From: CAKZLS01 sp963786305
GTDB lineage: Bacteria > Pseudomonadota > Alphaproteobacteria > Rhodospirillales > Defluviicoccaceae
Reading direction: 5' to 3'
Assembly (NCBI GenBank): GCA_963786305.1
Contig: CAWAYL010000022.1
Span: 124,001-188,000, forward strand
DNA length: 64,000 nt
Position 1 is the first letter of the stretch, and each line of letters begins with the position of its first letter. The position numbers and the translations under genes were made by a program. The notes beneath the pieces were generated by a model that was not told the DNA's origin, did not search any database, and saw only the letters and a list, made by a program, of their open reading frames with translations. Shown here one piece after another: positions 56,275-64,000 of the stretch.

Positions 56275-56284
56275 GGAGTTTGCA

Positions 56285-56470
56285 TGACAATCGCAGCCCA
56301 TGCCGGATCAAGAATGACGCGAAGGGCTGGCCAGATAAACGATCGGGTAGTGACTTTCCAGGGGGCGGTTCGGCCAGGACCTCACCTCGTCCAACACCGC
56401 GTGGTGACTGTCGAAATGCGGCCCGGGCGAGACATGGCGGTGCCGTAGTACCATCCTCGGTGCCATTGGA
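56285..56470 (-). pseudogene. IS256-type transposase remnant (internal fragment)
   Basis: On the minus strand the frames read YGTAMSRPGRISTVTT and then DEVRSWPNRPLESHYPIVYL, the segment preceding the first catalytic Asp (PIVYFDALRVKIRD-type) of Mutator/IS256 transposases. The catalytic Asp is lost and the sequence breaks off at the IS4 target site. Frameshifts are present. It is clearly dead. Confidence 0.6.
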
Positions 56471-56969
56471 TCTCACCCATGGACGCGCCCCGAGGCATAG
56501 AGCAAGGAACCGTGTCGTCGAACTCTGGCGATGCGGGCTCTTCGACCAATTGCGGCGCGAAATCCCCGTCCCGGAATCGCGTAGAACCCGGATCGCCAAG
56601 GGCCGGTCTCCGTTTCGACGCTTCGCAGGCGGTTGCGCCGTCATCGCCGGCCGCCGGGCCGTGGGCGATAACCCAGCTGAGGATGGGTTACCCATCGCCA
56701 GGGCGCGGCTCACTCAGCGCCGATTGAAGCCGTTTGAAAAGCCCGGCCTCTCCGAAGAATTTCCTCCGGTGTCTCATGCCCGCCAAGTAAGGAATCAAGG
56801 GCTCATCGGAAAACGTAATCACGCTTGGTCTGTGTCATCTCCGCTATTCTCCATGTCAGCGCTGATCGGCCGGGCCCATGGCTAGGTTCTGCCGCTCGTT
56901 CATCTTTAGGTCGCTCGCTGCAAACTAACCACAGGCCTCCGTTCAAAACACTTACGCGGCTCAAATGAC
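56471..56969. other. Non-coding stretch within the IS pile-up
   Basis: About 500 bases between two IS256-type relics. No reading frame with a recognisable domain is seen on either strand, and the GC-rich frames that are open lack plausible starts. It is probably further degraded transposon DNA. Confidence 0.5.
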
Positions 56970-57110
56970 AGACCCTGACCCGTGCGTCGAACTCCTGGCA
57001 GAGCCGCGAACTCCTCCTGGCGATCCCCGTCATCCCCATGGCTTTCACCAGATCGTCCACCGAGCGGGTGGACAAGCGCTTGAACATAGGCTGTAAAACC
57101 GCGCGCAATA
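56970..57110 (-). pseudogene. IS256-type transposase remnant (second, different relic)
   Basis: The minus strand encodes FKRLSTRSVDDLVKAMGMTG followed by SSRLCQEFDARVRV, matching the VSTRSVDDLVKAMG...SQVSRLCEEIDERV segment of IS256 transposases. It is from a different subgroup than the relic at 56285-56470. Catalytic regions are missing. It ends about 60 bases before the IS21 left end. Confidence 0.7.
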
Positions 57111-57280
57111 ATGACCCCCTGGGGGGCGATTTTCGCGTTCAACTCTGCCCCCCTCTATAGCTATGTGTCAGTTTGCAGCGCGACAATCTGGGAGAGAAGA
57201 GCGCGACAATCTGGATGAGAATCTGGTGCCGCGATAGTGGTGATGATTGCGGCATTGATTGTCGCGCGCAAGCGGTATTT

Positions 57281-58129
57281 TCAGTTTGATTGTCGCGGCG
57301 CGTCAATCAGGTGCGGTGTTGGCATTGCGGTGTTGGCGGGTGTTGCATATGACGCGGGCCGTCCCGGACCTTTTCTTTTGATCGCCTCGCGTCGCCGATA
57401 GCTTTCGACATTCATCTCGAAGATGGTGGCGTGATGAACGAGGCGGTCGACGGCGGCGAGGGTCATGGCCGGATTAGGAAAGACCTTTCCCCACTCGCCG
57501 AAGGGTTGGTTGGCGGTGATCAGCGTCGATCGTCGCTCATAGCGGGCGCCGATAAGTTCGAAGAGCACGCTGGTTTCGGCCTGATCTTTGGTGACGTAAG
57601 CGAGATCATCAAGGATAAGGAGATGGAACTTGTCGAGTTTATTGAGCGCACTCTCGAGTGCCAGGTCCCGCCGGGCGGTCTGCAGTTTTTGGACGAGGTC
57701 GGTTGTTCTGGTGAACAGCACGCGCCAGCCGTTCTCGATGAGGGCGAGGCCGATGGCCGAGGCCAGATGGCTTTTGCCGCCACCGGGCGGCCCGAACAGG
57801 AGCAGGTTCGCGCCTTTTTCCAACCATCCGTCGCCGGCGACGATCGCCATGATCTGGGCCTTTGAGATCATCGGCACGGTGTCGAAGTCGAAGCTGTCGA
57901 GGGTTTTTCCCGGTAACAGCCGGGCCTGGGCGAGATGGCGCTCGATACGGCGGCGGTCGCGTTCGGCCAGTTCATGTTCGGCGAGTGCGGCCAGGAACCG
58001 GGCCGCGGGCCAGCCTTCCTTGTCGGCCTGATCGGCAAATTGTGGCCACATGACCTTGGCTCCCGGCAGGCGCAGCTCGTTGAGAAGGAGGCTGAGCCTT
58101 GCCGGATCGATGGTGTCGTTCGCCTTCAT
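57281..58129 (-). CDS. istB: IS21 helper ATPase IstB
   Basis: A 282-residue AAA+ ATPase that assists the IstA transposase. Walker A is LLFGPPGGGKSHLASAIG, Walker B LLILDDLAYV, and sensor-1 ITANQPFGEWGKVF. The start overlaps the istA end by four bases (ATGA arrangement). The frame is intact, although its partner istA is broken. Confidence 0.95.
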   Translation of the reverse strand: MKANDTIDPARLSLLLNELRLPGAKVMWPQFADQADKEGWPAARFLAALAEHELAERDRRRIERHLAQARLLPGKTLDSFDFDTVPMISKAQIMAIVAGDGWLEKGANLLLFGPPGGGKSHLASAIGLALIENGWRVLFTRTTDLVQKLQTARRDLALESALNKLDKFHLLILDDLAYVTKDQAETSVLFELIGARYERRSTLITANQPFGEWGKVFPNPAMTLAAVDRLVHHATIFEMNVESYRRREAIKRKGPGRPASYATPANTAMPTPHLIDAPRQSN

Positions 58130-58452
58130 GGCGCGTCCCCCGTCAGGCCGGTGCCGATCAGGGCCTCGTAGACATCGAGGGGCGCGAGATGGACGACGAC
58201 ATCGGGCAGTTGAGCGGGATCGGGAGCGAAGCGTGTCCGCAAAGCGGCCATGTCCGGCAATTGCCCTGCCTGCAGGCCGGCGGCGAGTTCACCGGCCAGT
58301 TCGGCTTCGCAGTTGCGCTCATGAGCGATGGCGAGCAGTTCGACCATGATCCGGCATGCCTGCCGCTCGGACAGGCGCTCCAGGAGCGCCTCGAAGGTTT
58401 GCCGATAGGCTTGGCGCGGGAACAGCTGGTCGCGATAGACGAGGTTCAGAGC

Positions 58453-59694
58453 CAGGGGAATCGGGTGAAGGGGTCATGCGGTGATGAGGCTTGCGAGGAA
58501 GTCGTCGTCCCAGGCGGCGACTTTGCGGCGGAGGCGGAGGGAGTCCTTGCCTGGGGCATTGCGGAGGAGGTTGAGGGCCATGTGCTTGATGGTGGTGAAG
58601 TTGGCGGGCGCGTGATCGGTTCGCACGCGGCATTCGTCGTCGCGAAAGATCATGTCCATGACCCAGTGCAGGCTGTTCTCGACGGCCCAATGGCTGCGGA
58701 CGATCGGCGCCGAGTTGCGCGGCGAGGAGCACAGGGAGGTGATGTAGAAGCGGGTTTCCCGTTCGATTTTGCCATCGATTTCGCGGAGGCTCTCGACCAT
58801 GACGATCCCGTTTCAATCCCGGCCAGTCGTGGCGTTCCTGGAGCCAGGCGACATCGTGGATCACGGTTGTCGTTCGGGTCTCGATGCGTCCGTGATCGCC
58901 GTCGACCGTCTGGTGCCGGCTGATGGTGGTGTCCTGGAAGTCCCTGGCTTTCTGCTCGGCGACGAACACGTCGACGTCGTCGCGCAAGCTTCCCTGGTTG
59001 CCTTTGAGGGCGAGAACGTAGTCGGCTTTCTTGTCGATGATGGTCCTGGCGATGTCGCGCTGGCATCCCATGGCGTCGATGGTGACGATGGCGCCCTCGA
59101 TCGCCATCATCTCCAAAAGCTTCGGGATCGCGACGATTTCGTTCGATTTCTCCGCCACTTTCACTTGCCCGAGGACCAACCGCTGGCGCGCCGCGAAGGC
59201 CGAGACCATGTGAATCGCCGCTTTCGCTCCTTTCTTGTCGCCGGACCGCCGCGACGTCTTGCCGTCGATGGCGATCACCTCGGCCGCAGCCCCGGTCTGG
59301 GCCGAAACCCAGGCGACGAAGCAGCGCTGGAATTTCTCAGCATCCAGCGTCGCGAAGATGTCGCCCAGATGGTCGTGGGCGGGTGTCCCGTCGCAAAACG
59401 GCCGGAACCGCCGCAACAGCTCCAGCTTCTTCGTCCCGAAACGGGCGATATCGGTGAAGGTTTCCGCCCCGGCCAGCACCGCCAGAAGGCAAAGCAACAG
59501 AATCTCGTCGAGCGGATACACCACCTTGCCGGCCTGCCGAGGGTCCGCAACATCGCGGAAATACTCCAGAAAAACAACGCCCTCGCCAATCGCCCCGTCC
59601 ATCTCCATCGTGACCTCCCATGCCCAATCCGAGGCCACCCATCAATTCAGAACTTTCACCTCCCTGTCACCAACTCTTTCACCCGATTGCCCTG
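58453..59694 (-). mobile_element. ISAs1-family insertion sequence inside istA
   Basis: A 1242-bp element with 17-bp terminal inverted repeats, CAGGGGAATCGGGTGAA at the left and CAGGGCAATCGGGTGAA (minus strand) at the right, with one mismatch. Flanks GTTCAGAGC (58444-58452) and GTTGAAGAGC (59695-59704) look like an imperfect target duplication of 9-10 bp. It carries one transposase gene on the minus strand. Confidence 0.9.
58474..59608 (-). CDS. ISAs1-family transposase (one apparent frameshift)
   Basis: About 377 residues of the H-repeat/ISAs1 DDE family. DPRQAGKVVYPLDEILLLCL and EVIAIDGKTSRRSGDKKG (first Asp) open it; VTIDAMGCQRDIARTIIDKKADYVLALKGNQ carries the second; SHWAVENSLHWVMDMIFRDD carries the Glu. 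Near 58810 one extra base shifts the frame between GL and VMVESLREIDGK. If that is a sequence error the transposase is intact. Confidence 0.9.
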
Positions 59695-61086
59695 GTTGAA
59701 GAGCGCCATCGGCTTGCGCCTGAGCGAATGGATGACATGGCGATAATTGACGACCTGGTCGTGCTTGCCCGATGGTGTGGCGCGCCCGCGCGGCAGCGTC
59801 ATGAGAGGAGTGCCGCCGATAAAGACGTCGAGCCGGTCGTCATGGAGGCGCACCCGGAGCCGGTGTCCGATCAGGCGTGAGGGCATGGTGTAGAACACCT
59901 TGCGCAGGGTGAAGCCGCTTGAGGAGGTAACGCGCACGGTGACGTCCTCATAGTCCGTGGTTCGCCGGTCGGGCAGTTGGCGCAGATTGGCGCGTTCGAC
60001 ATCGATGCGCTTTGCATTGCGGGCGTTGCGGCGACTGACGATCTCATCGACAAAGCGGCGGTAGTCGGCCAGATCGTCGAAATCGCCGGAGCCTCTCAGC
60101 AGAAGCGCGTCCTCGATGGCGCGCTTGAGATGGCCGTGCGCCCCTTCGATGGCGCCGTTCTCATGGGCGATGCCGGCATTGTTGCGGGTCGGCGTCATGC
60201 CGTAATGGCGGCATAATTCGTCGTAGCGGCGCGTCAAATCCTGTTGCGCCTGCCTGTCGAGATTGCGGAACGCGGCCGAGAGGCTGTCCGTGCGATGCTC
60301 GCGGGGCACGCCGCCAAGGAACCACAAGGCATTCTGAAGGCCTTCGGCCAAGGCAACGAAACTCTCGCCGCCGAGCACCACATGGGCGTGCTCAAAGCCG
60401 CAATAGGCCAGCCTGAAATGATAGAGCCGATGATCGAGCGGCTGGCCGGCGATGGTGACGCCGGCCTTACCCATATCGGTGAAATCCGACAGGCCGACGC
60501 GGCCGGGCTCATGCGACTGCCGGAAAATGATCTCCTGCTCCTCGCCGTGCACGGCCCGCCAGGCGCGGATGCGCCGTTCCAGTGTTCGGCGAATACCATT
60601 GCCCAGGTCCGGATGGCGCCGCATCATCTCCTCGAAGATGGCGACGGGACGAATACCGGGCGCCGCCTTCAGGAGCGGCACGACTTCCGTCTCGAAAATT
60701 CGGCCAAGCGGATCGGCACGCCGGCGTCCGCGCGGTATCTTCTTTTGTGACGGCAGTCGCGGGTCGTTCTCGATGCGATAGGCCGTGGCAATGCTGATCG
60801 ACGCCCTCGCTGCCGCGGCGGCCGTCGTGTTGGTCTTTTTGAGCTTCATGTAGAGCCTCATCTGGTGATCGGTTACGTGGCGGCCGGGCACGAGGGCGAT
60901 TCCTCCCAAAACGGAAAAATCACCGGGATACCCGGCCGACCGCAAACATCAGACAAACGCCCCAAAAGACGCTTGCCGCCGCCGGCTTGAAACTCCGGTC
61001 GGGCTACGCCCTCCCTGCATTCCAAGCCGGCGGCGGCATTCTCATCTTGATTGACGCAACGCTCTCACTTTGATTGTCGCGCTGCA

Positions 61087-61245
61087 GAAAATGCGAAGAT
61101 GATCATCCGAATTGATATTTCGGCATTCCGCCAGCTCCTTCATGATCGCGTCTACGTCCCTCTCGCCGAATAGCGGCAGTTTCCACATGTACCAGTAGGG
61201 CTCGCCGGCGCGTGCCGGCTCAACGTGTTCCACACTATGAACGTG
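61087..61245 (-). pseudogene. cbbS: RuBisCO small subunit fragment, truncated at both ends
   Basis: The minus strand reads SVEHVEPARAGEPYWYMWKL then PLFGERDVDAIMKELAECR and DDHLRIF, the middle of a form IA (green-type) RuBisCO small subunit. The N-terminal third is replaced by a cbbP fragment, and the C-terminal third (the GYD...QSQG region) is replaced by the IS21 end at 61086. It cannot make a functional small subunit. Confidence 0.85.
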
Positions 61246-61582
61246 CCGGGTTCCGCCCCGTAACGCGCCGCTTCTTCGAGGTTGTGCACGTAGTGCCGGG
61301 TCTTACCTGTTCCCGTCTCGGCGTACCGCTTGAAGACGCTCTCAAGTCATCAAGCAGGTTGGCATCGGGACCGAAATGGCTGAAATGGGGATTGCCCTCA
61401 GTTGCGGCTTCGGTCATCGCCCGCGCCATGCCGGCGCGATCGTAACGATGATAGGCGTGGCCTTCAATGTAGGTTGCATTGACTTTCTCGCGGCGGAAGA
61501 TTTGGTCGAAGGTCCTCTGAACCGACGATGTGCCGGCACCCGATGAGCCGGTTACGGATATGATGGGATGCTTGGCGGACAT
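61236..61582 (-). pseudogene. cbbP: Phosphoribulokinase, N-terminal fragment fused to cbbS
   Basis: From ATG 61582: MSAKHPIISVTGSSGAGTSS (P-loop), FDQIFRREKVNATYIEGHAYHR, NPHFSHFGPDANLLDDL, and, in a shifted frame, YAETGTGKTRHYVHNLEEAA and EPGTF. This is the first ~115 residues of about 290 of the proteobacterial enzyme making ribulose-1,5-bisphosphate. The sequence then passes directly into cbbS. In cbbFPTALS-type operons, the missing stretch would hold cbbT, cbbA and cbbL. cbbF lies 16 bases upstream. Confidence 0.85.
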
Positions 61583-61598
61583 CGTGCTGAGCCGGTCA

Positions 61599-62656
61599 CT
61601 AGGAAAGGAAAAGACTGCGACGGAAGAACAGCGGGGATGCCGCGGCATCGGCCGTGCCTTCCGATTGGTAGCGCTCGATCCGCGCCACCTCTTCGGGCAA
61701 ACCAAAAACCAGTTGGGTCCGTTGCTGGAGGTCCGATGGGGTAAGATCGAGGACACGATCATTCCCGGTTGACGCCGCTCCTCCCGCCTGCTCGATCAAG
61801 CAGCGATCAAGCACGCGATCGGGCTCGCCTCGAAAACCAAGCTGGGAAGGCCGATGGCGCCGCGCCGGCGTGCCTCTGCCGGATAAATCTGGACACCGCC
61901 TCGGTGCAGGACACGATGGCAATCGGCGACCAGCGAACCGCTCCGGAGCATTTTGAAACCGATTTCGTCCGACCCTTGGCGTTCGGCGAGCCAGTCGGTC
62001 ACCTAGCGCCGCATGGGATTGTCCCAGGATCGGTCGACCGTAGCGTTGATGGTAAGGGATCGCGGCTCGGTGGGAAGGTCGACCATGAACTGCAACAGTT
62101 CGAAACTCGCCGTCCGCCGATCGAGAGTGTAAAGCTGTGTGCCCGCGCCCACGGTCAATACCAGCATCGTTCGCGGCCCGCTGATGATGTAGCCGGCCGC
62201 CACCTGCCGCGAACCCGCTTGAAGAAAGCTCGAGTTTCCCGCTCGATCGCCCTCGAAAACCGCCGGAAGCAACGAGAAGATCGTTCCGACCGGCATATTC
62301 GCATCGATCCCGGACGCTCCATCCAGCGGCGTGAGCGTGGCGTAAAGTGGCGCGTTGTTGTGGAGGTAGATGGCTGCGTCGGTTCGCCCGATGGCGGCCG
62401 CCGAGACCAGGGTCCCAACCAGCGCCTTGGACAATACCGCCTTGACCTGGCCGGAGAGATTCCTCGGATCCTTGTGACCGCGCCCTTCTGTGGCGCTGTC
62501 CCTGTGCCGATGGGGTCGCGGGGCGCGTTCACGGACGTCGGCGATCCTGACGCTCGCCCCGGCGATCGCAATGATGGTGTTGGCGATGTTTTGCCGATGA
62601 CCGTCGGATTTTTCCCAAGCACCCAATGTGTCCGCGAGCGCGACCGCCTTTCCCAT
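61599..62656 (-). pseudogene. cbbF: Class I fructose-1,6-bisphosphatase with in-frame stop
   Basis: Calvin-cycle phosphatase, about 350 residues. Identified by KAVLSKALVGTLVSAAAIGR, LTPLDGASGIDANMPVGTIF (the metal-binding DPLDGSSNID-type motif, here PLDGASGID), RQVAAGYIISGPRTMLVLT, and the C-terminal HRGGVQIYPAEARRRG and EASPIACLIEQAGG. An in-frame TAG at 62003-62005 falls where the family has a tyrosine codon (MRRYVTDW), and a frameshift follows near 61800. The amber codon is not explained by a base insertion. Confidence 0.85.
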
Positions 62657-62807
62657 GGCTTCCTCCCCATCGTGACCCTCAGGTTCGGTTGCTTGCAGGC
62701 ACCGCCCTGCGGATAATTGCACTGTTCAAAGGGAATGTTGTGGAATTTGGACGATTAAGTGAATTCGAATTAACTTTGCATGACGGAAAGAAAAACTTAA
62801 TGGCGGC
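62657..62807. promoter_or_regulatory. cbbR-cbbF divergent control region
   Basis: This 151-base spacer between divergent cbbF and cbbR turns AT-rich toward cbbR. It contains TTAAGTGAATTCGAATTAA at 62756-62774, an imperfect dyad with T-N11-A spacing, the form bound by LysR-type regulators including CbbR. Binding and promoters are inferred from position. Confidence 0.5.
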
Positions 62808-63739
62808 ATGCGCAACGTCACCTTGAAACAGCTTCGGGTTTTGGCCGCCGTTGCCCGTTCGGGCTCGGTCGTCGGCGCGTCCCGAGAGCTCAATGTCACG
62901 GCGCCGGCCGTAACCCTCCAGTTGCGTTCCATCGAGATGGAGGCGGGGATTCCGCTTCTGGAAAGAACGAGAGATGGCTTTCACCCGACCGAAGCGGGCG
63001 TCGAAGTCTTGGCGCAGGTTCGGCGGATCGAGGCCTGTCTGGCGGACTGCGGAGAAGCGCTCGCGGCACTCAAGGGCGTCGCCGGTGGCCGCGTCTACGC
63101 TGGCGTCACCATCACCGCAAAGTATTTCGCGCCAAGGGCTCTCGCGGCCTTTGCCAAGGAGCATCCCAAGGTGGACGTCCGACTGACCGTCGGGAATCGC
63201 GACGAAATCGTCGCTCGGCTCGAAGCTCATACGAACTCGATCTGGCGATTACGGGCCGGCCACCAAAGACCTTCGAGGTGGACAATGCCGCTTTCGGCGA
63301 CCATCCGTTCGTGATTATTGGGCCGCCCGATCACCGATTGGCGCGGCGTCCAAACCTGTCGCTTCGAGATTTTTCGAGAGAAACCTTCGTTCTGCGCGAG
63401 AGGGGATCGGGCACCCGGTCGCTCATGAAGGAATTGTTTCTAGGGGCCGATATCGAGCCTCGCATCGGCATGCAGATCGGCAGCAACGAGACGATCAAGC
63501 TGGCCGTCATGGCAGGGCTCGGTATCGCGGTGATTTCGGCTCACACGGTCGCCGCGGAAATCAACGATCATCGGCTCGTGACCTTCGACGTGGCCGAACT
63601 TCCGGTCACGCGGACTTGGTTCGTGGTCAAACGGAAGGAAAAACGGCTGCTGCCGGCGCCCAAGGCCTTGTGGAAGTTCATCGAAACATCCGGATCCCAA
63701 TTCCTTCCGGACACGTCCCGGTTCGTGCCGCCGACCTGA
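62808..63739 (+). CDS. cbbR: CbbR-type LysR transcriptional regulator (one apparent frameshift)
   Basis: About 310 residues after repair. The winged HTH is VTLKQLRVLAAVARSGSVVG, then SRELNVTAPAVTLQLRSIE. The effector domain has AGVTITAKYFAPRALAAFAK, VGNRDEIVARLEA, RERGSGTRSLMKELFLGADI and IGSNETIKLAVMAGLGIAVIS, closely following CbbR. Near 63225 two extra bases (or -1) separate LEA from ELDLAITGRPPKTFEVD. It is divergent from cbbF, the position expected for the Calvin-cycle activator. Confidence 0.9.
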
Positions 63740-63754
63740 CTGGCGCATATCCTG

Positions 63755-64000
63755 CTACTCGCGCCCTGCGCGGGCCTCCGCGGCCGCCAACTCGTTGCGG
63801 AGCTTTTCCTCATCCTCTGCGTACGTGCCGCCGACAATATTGCCGACGCCGGAGAAGAACCCCCGAGCGGTCCGGCCGCAAGTTCAGGATGGAACGTGGT
63901 CCTGGCGAGGCCGGTAGGCGGCGAGATAGAGGAGCGTTTCCTCGCGCTCGCTGGGGACCGCGACACCCAGCCTTTCAAGCAGACCGAGGTCGGGGCGGCT
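63755..64000 (-). CDS. Unknown protein, C-terminal part only (window edge)
   Basis: The minus strand ends with GNIVGGTYAEDEEKLRNELA then AAEARAGRE and a TAG at 63755-63757, a plausible charged C-terminal helix. Upstream, another frame reads LGLLERLGVAVPSEREETLL then YLAAYRPRQ up to the window edge, so a break lies near 63890. It is convergent with cbbR. Family is not recognised from this fragment. Confidence 0.4.

Larger units (their letters stand above)
58126..60891 (-). pseudogene. istA: IS21 transposase IstA, split by an ISAs1 insertion
   Basis: The N-terminal and catalytic parts lie at 59695-60891: a GTG start (VPGRHVTDHQMRLYMKL), an HTH region, DFTDMGKAGVTIAGQPLDHR (first Asp), EHRTDSLSAAF (second Asp) and NAGIAHENGAIEGAHGHLKR (Glu). 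The C-terminal part lies at 58126-58452 (YRQTFEALLERLSERQACRI, then MVELLAIAHERNCEAELAGE). Between them is the ISAs1 element at 58453-59694. The product would be truncated, so this IS21 copy should not transpose by itself. Confidence 0.9.
57174..61086 (-). mobile_element. IS21-family element interrupted by an ISAs1 element
   Basis: Ends are TGCAGCGCGACAATC at 57174-57188 and its inverted copy ending at 61086; the internal GCGACAATC word recurs just inside each end, as is usual for IS21. Between them are istB, istA and a nested 1242-bp ISAs1 element, leaving about 2.66 kb of IS21 itself. No short target duplication is evident: the right end cuts cbbS while the left flank is an IS256 relic, implying a deletion or rearrangement after insertion. 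Confidence 0.88.

Noticed and set aside
56178..56885. A 235-codon plus-strand gene between the IS4 and IS21 elements
   Set aside because: It overlaps the IS4 end and an antisense IS256 relic, is Arg/Ser/Pro-rich with no domain, and has no ribosome binding site.
1..64000. tRNA, rRNA or other classical RNA genes
   Set aside because: No cloverleaf with a GTTCRANNC T-loop and CCA-ready acceptor, and no rRNA-like conserved stretch, was recognised by eye; a covariance-model scan would be decisive.

Overview
The window is GC-rich chromosomal DNA from an alphaproteobacterium, most likely a free-living Rhodospirillales-type lineage. The evidence is gene order: nuoIJKLMN-birA-coaX-rnj-VOC-DUF1467 ... 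proS-lolC-lolD-dnaE, then rpsB-tsf-pyrH-frr-uppS-cdsA-dxr-rseP-bamA-skp-fabZ, and a gltX-gltA pair, with a LysR regulator next to remains of a Calvin-cycle cluster at the right end.

Layout. 0-6.1 kb: membrane arm of respiratory complex I. 6.1-10.8 kb: birA, coaX, RNase J, a VOC protein, DUF1467 and a 3-methyladenine glycosylase. 11.2-12.5 kb: AzgA-type purine permease (minus strand). 12.7-20 kb: proS, the LolC/LolD lipoprotein exporter, an OB-fold-like lipoprotein, dnaE. 20.2-31.6 kb: a translation / isoprenoid / envelope superoperon ending in fabZ and a truncated lpxI. 31.6-46.6 kb: accessory genes where lpxB would be expected: acyl-CoA synthetase plus thiolase, nitroreductase, GST, endonuclease V, a TAXI-type TRAP transporter with DUF1850, an RND efflux pair, and a minus-strand cobalamin-binding/PAS pair. 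46.8-49.6 kb: gltA and gltX. 49.7-54.7 kb: YjbQ, small proteins, a folded repeat element, a DUF3095 protein, an acyl-CoA synthetase and a hemerythrin. 54.7-61.1 kb: a pile-up of insertion sequences (IS630 and IS256 relics, an IS4 element, and an IS21 element with an ISAs1 element inside it). 61.1-63.7 kb: decayed cbbR / cbbF-cbbP-cbbS.

Two things affect every annotation. First, many essential genes (nuoL, nuoN, birA, rnj, proS, rpsB, tsf, pyrH, rseP, gltA) are split by frameshifts. Nearly all are repaired by removing one base, often one copy of a doubled base. That looks like insertion-type sequencing or assembly error, so those genes are annotated as single loci that are probably intact in the cell. 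Second, some damage cannot be explained that way: loss of lpxD, lpxA and lpxB from the lipid A locus with a truncated lpxI, a cbbP-cbbS deletion fusion, IS insertions, and an in-frame amber codon in cbbF.

Most notable for follow-up: the cobalamin-binding protein carrying the W-x9-EH motif of B12 photoreceptors beside a PAS/coiled-coil protein; the stripped lipid A locus; the decayed green-type RuBisCO cluster; and a two-copy folded repeat element with about 34-bp terminal inverted repeats.
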